Below are positions 6,337 to 7,291 of a DNA stretch of 7,291 bases, piece after piece. The stretch spans positions 1 to 7,291 of the forward strand of contig JAHJOY010000192.1 of assembly GCA_018819665.1 (NCBI GenBank), read 5' to 3'. A program made the position numbers and the translations under genes. The notes beneath the pieces are model-generated. The model did not search any database and was not told the origin of the DNA. It saw only the letters and a list, made by a program, of their open reading frames with translations. Source of the DNA: a bacterium (lineage in GTDB: Bacteria > Atribacterota > Phoenicimicrobiia > Phoenicimicrobiales > Phoenicimicrobiaceae). How positions within the stretch are numbered: the first letter of the stretch is position 1; every line of letters begins with the position of its first letter.

Positions 6337-6358
6337 AATAAAAAGGAGAGAGAAGAAG

Positions 6359-7084
6359 ATGGATTTTTATAATGATATAAAGGAAAATTTTTTAAATCTA
6401 ATAAAAGAGAAGGACTTATTGTCCCAAAAAGTAGAAGTAGTGAGTGCTCGATCTTTGACCCCTCAGGAGGTAATCGGAAAACCAGAACGGGATGATTTTC
6501 CTTTATTAAAAGGGAAGGAAGTAATGATTCAAGCAGATTTTAAAGGAAGTTTAGGGCAGGCCTTTACTGATATGCCGGGAAATTATAGTGGCGGTTTACA
6601 GGAAGTTTTAGCCATGCCTCTGGATAATAATTTTAAGAGGGCAGTTTTTATTGCTACTTTAAATGCTGTGTTGCGATACCTAAATTATATTTCCAAAACA
6701 GTTCACTGCAAAGATAAAGAACCGGGAGAGTGTGCTGCTCACCTGGTAGATTATATCAAAGAGCGATTTGGCAATCCTCGTATCGCTTTTATCGGGATGC
6801 AACCAGCTATAGTGGAGGCCTTAGCAGCTCAATTTGAAATTAGAGTAGTAGATTTAGATCCAGATAACGTGGGGCAAAAAAAGTGCGGGGTATTAATAGA
6901 GGATGCTGCTCATACCAAAGAAATATTATCCTGGGCAGATGTGATTTTAGCTACCGGGACTACTGTGGTTAATGATACTCTAACTCCGCTTTTAATAGAA
7001 AAGCCAATTATATTTTACGGAGTTACTATTGCCGGGGTTGCCTATCTTAAAGGGTATGAACAGTATTGTTTTTGTAGTCACTAA
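6359..7084 (+). CDS. DUF364-type (DUF4213/DUF364) Rossmann-like protein, putative heavy-metal chelation
   Basis: This 241-residue protein has the DUF4213-DUF364 arrangement. The N-terminal part includes GKPERDDFPLLKGKE (40-54), GQAFTDMPGNYSGGLQEVL (66-84) and an Asn-Ala helix (102-110). HCKDKEPGECA (116-126) links to a Rossmann-like half with RIAFIGMQPAIVEAL (141-155), VVDLDPDNVG (163-172) and ATGTTVVNDTL. It ends YCFCSH with Cys237 and Cys239, adding to Cys117, Cys125 and Cys176. The family is annotated as putative heavy-metal chelation. No reaction is established, and members recur near molybdenum/tungsten and nitrogenase-like metal genes. AAGGAG (6343-6348) precedes the ATG by 10 bp, and the gene starts 22 bp after the moeA-like stop, so the two form one unit. 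A role in Mo handling or cofactor insertion is a guess from context. Confidence 0.78.
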   Translation: MDFYNDIKENFLNLIKEKDLLSQKVEVVSARSLTPQEVIGKPERDDFPLLKGKEVMIQADFKGSLGQAFTDMPGNYSGGLQEVLAMPLDNNFKRAVFIATLNAVLRYLNYISKTVHCKDKEPGECAAHLVDYIKERFGNPRIAFIGMQPAIVEALAAQFEIRVVDLDPDNVGQKKCGVLIEDAAHTKEILSWADVILATGTTVVNDTLTPLLIEKPIIFYGVTIAGVAYLKGYEQYCFCSH

Positions 7085-7121
7085 AAAATAGGGGTCAGGT
7101 CTAAAAATAGGGGTCAGGTCT
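7084..7121. repeat. 19-bp tandem duplication next to the last stop codon
   Basis: AAAAATAGGGGTCAGGTCT occurs twice back to back (7084-7102 and 7103-7121). The first copy begins on the last base of the TAA of the DUF364-type gene. The GGGGTCAGGTCT part of the second copy is also the start of the left arm of the adjacent large inverted repeat, so the duplication probably arose from that element's end. Confidence 0.9.
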
Positions 7122-7191
7122 TCACATTTGACATAACATTTTTGCTATCTTATGTAGGAATAAGTTATGTCAAATGTGAAGACCTGACCCC
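7110..7191. mobile_element. 82-bp perfect inverted-repeat element, REP/RAYT- or IS200-like hairpin
   Basis: A 28-bp left arm (7110-7137, starting GGGGTCAGGTCTTCACATTT) is matched without mismatch by the reverse complement at 7164-7191, leaving a 26-nt loop. The loop can form a small inner hairpin (CTTAT 7149-7153 with ATAAG 7160-7164, sharing one base with the right arm). No transposase is encoded here. Intergenic position, GGGGTC tips and hairpin form resemble REP-type or non-autonomous IS200/IS605-like elements mobilised by a Y1 transposase elsewhere. There is no T-tract after it on the + strand, so it is not a standard terminator, though it could stall transcripts or protect their 3' ends. 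Confidence 0.6.
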
Positions 7192-7216
7192 ATACTCACC
7201 ATACTCACATACTCAC
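7191..7216. repeat. Short tandem repeat, three copies of CATACTCA(C)
   Basis: CATACTCAC, CATACTCA and CATACTCAC follow each other at 7191-7199, 7200-7207 and 7208-7216. The first base is the last base of the large inverted repeat, so the array starts exactly at the element's edge. Units of 8-9 bp without spacers rule out a CRISPR. It may mark slippage at the insertion site. Confidence 0.85.
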
Positions 7217-7250
7217 GGACATTAAAATAAATAACGAAAGAGGAAAATCA

Positions 7251-7291
7251 ATGAAAAAAGTTTTTATATTATTATAATATTTGGGTTGTTG
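7251..7291 (+). other. Start of an unidentified gene, frame interrupted after 8 codons (possible frameshift or leader)
   Basis: AGAGGA (7239-7244) lies 6 bp before ATG 7251, a good ribosome-binding site. The frame reads MKKVFILL and then hits TAA at 7275-7277. The frame set by one extra A in the six-A run (7254-7259) would read MKKSFYIIIIFGLL to the window edge, a plausible signal-peptide start. Either the gene is interrupted in its homopolymer (real or a sequencing error), or this is a short leader peptide. Nothing can be said about function because the sequence ends at 7291. Confidence 0.3.

Noticed and set aside
6331..6337. TGA stop of the moeA-like gene as a possible selenocysteine codon
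   Set aside because: Read-through would add only about a dozen charged residues before another stop. The cysteine tail is already complete, and no selenocysteine insertion structure or downstream homology is evident.
7110..7191. Inverted repeat as a rho-independent terminator of the last gene
   Set aside because: The stem is far longer than usual, the loop is 26 nt, and the + strand downstream reads CATACTCACC with no T-tract. It may affect transcripts but is not a standard terminator.
7084..7216. Repeat cluster as a CRISPR array
   Set aside because: Units are adjacent without unique spacers, differ in length and type, and there are no cas genes. They are tandem and inverted repeats.

Overview
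The window is an AT-rich stretch (roughly 38-40% GC by eye) that is almost entirely coding and reads in one direction (+). It looks like part of the selenium/molybdenum accessory locus of an anaerobic bacterium. The gene set (xdhC-like, selD, seleno-YedE, TusA-like, a class-V cysteine desulfurase, DUF3343, a ModE-like regulator, a MoeA-like protein, a DUF364-type protein) matches the neighbourhoods reported for selenium-dependent molybdenum hydroxylases in Clostridia and relatives. A low-GC Firmicute or an uncultured anaerobic candidate phylum would fit. The sequence alone does not settle the taxon.

Layout. Positions 2-247 are the C-terminal end of an ABC-transporter ATPase with a molybdate/tungstate-type TOBE domain. 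A tight run follows: xdhC (306-1112), selD (1109-2152), yedE-type selenium transporter (2146-3237), TusA-like carrier (3242-3463), cysteine desulfurase/selenocysteine lyase-like enzyme (3476-4627), DUF3343 Se/S carrier-like protein (4648-4872) and a one-domain ModE-like repressor (4909-5247, TTG start preferred). Two junctions overlap (4 bp and 7 bp) and the others in this run are 4-36 bp apart, so it is probably one transcript. At 5248-5316 there is a 69-bp gap holding an inverted repeat that resembles a ModE box and overlaps a perfect TATAAT. This probably starts a second unit: a MoeA-like molybdopterin-binding protein with a five-cysteine tail (5317-6336) and a DUF364-type Rossmann-like protein (6359-7084).

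The last 207 bp are non-coding and repeat-rich. They hold a 19-bp tandem duplication touching the last stop codon, a perfect 28-bp inverted repeat with a 26-nt loop (REP/IS200-like in appearance), three copies of CATACTCA(C), and then a ribosome-binding site with a start codon whose frame closes after 8 codons.

Working model (inference). YedE imports a selenium species. The desulfurase, TusA-like and DUF3343 proteins mobilise and pass on Se/S. SelD makes selenophosphate. XdhC and the MoeA-like protein handle the molybdenum cofactor and install the labile selenium ligand in a hydroxylase encoded elsewhere. The ModE-like protein couples the downstream unit to molybdenum status. No hydroxylase subunits and no selA, selB or selC are present in the window.
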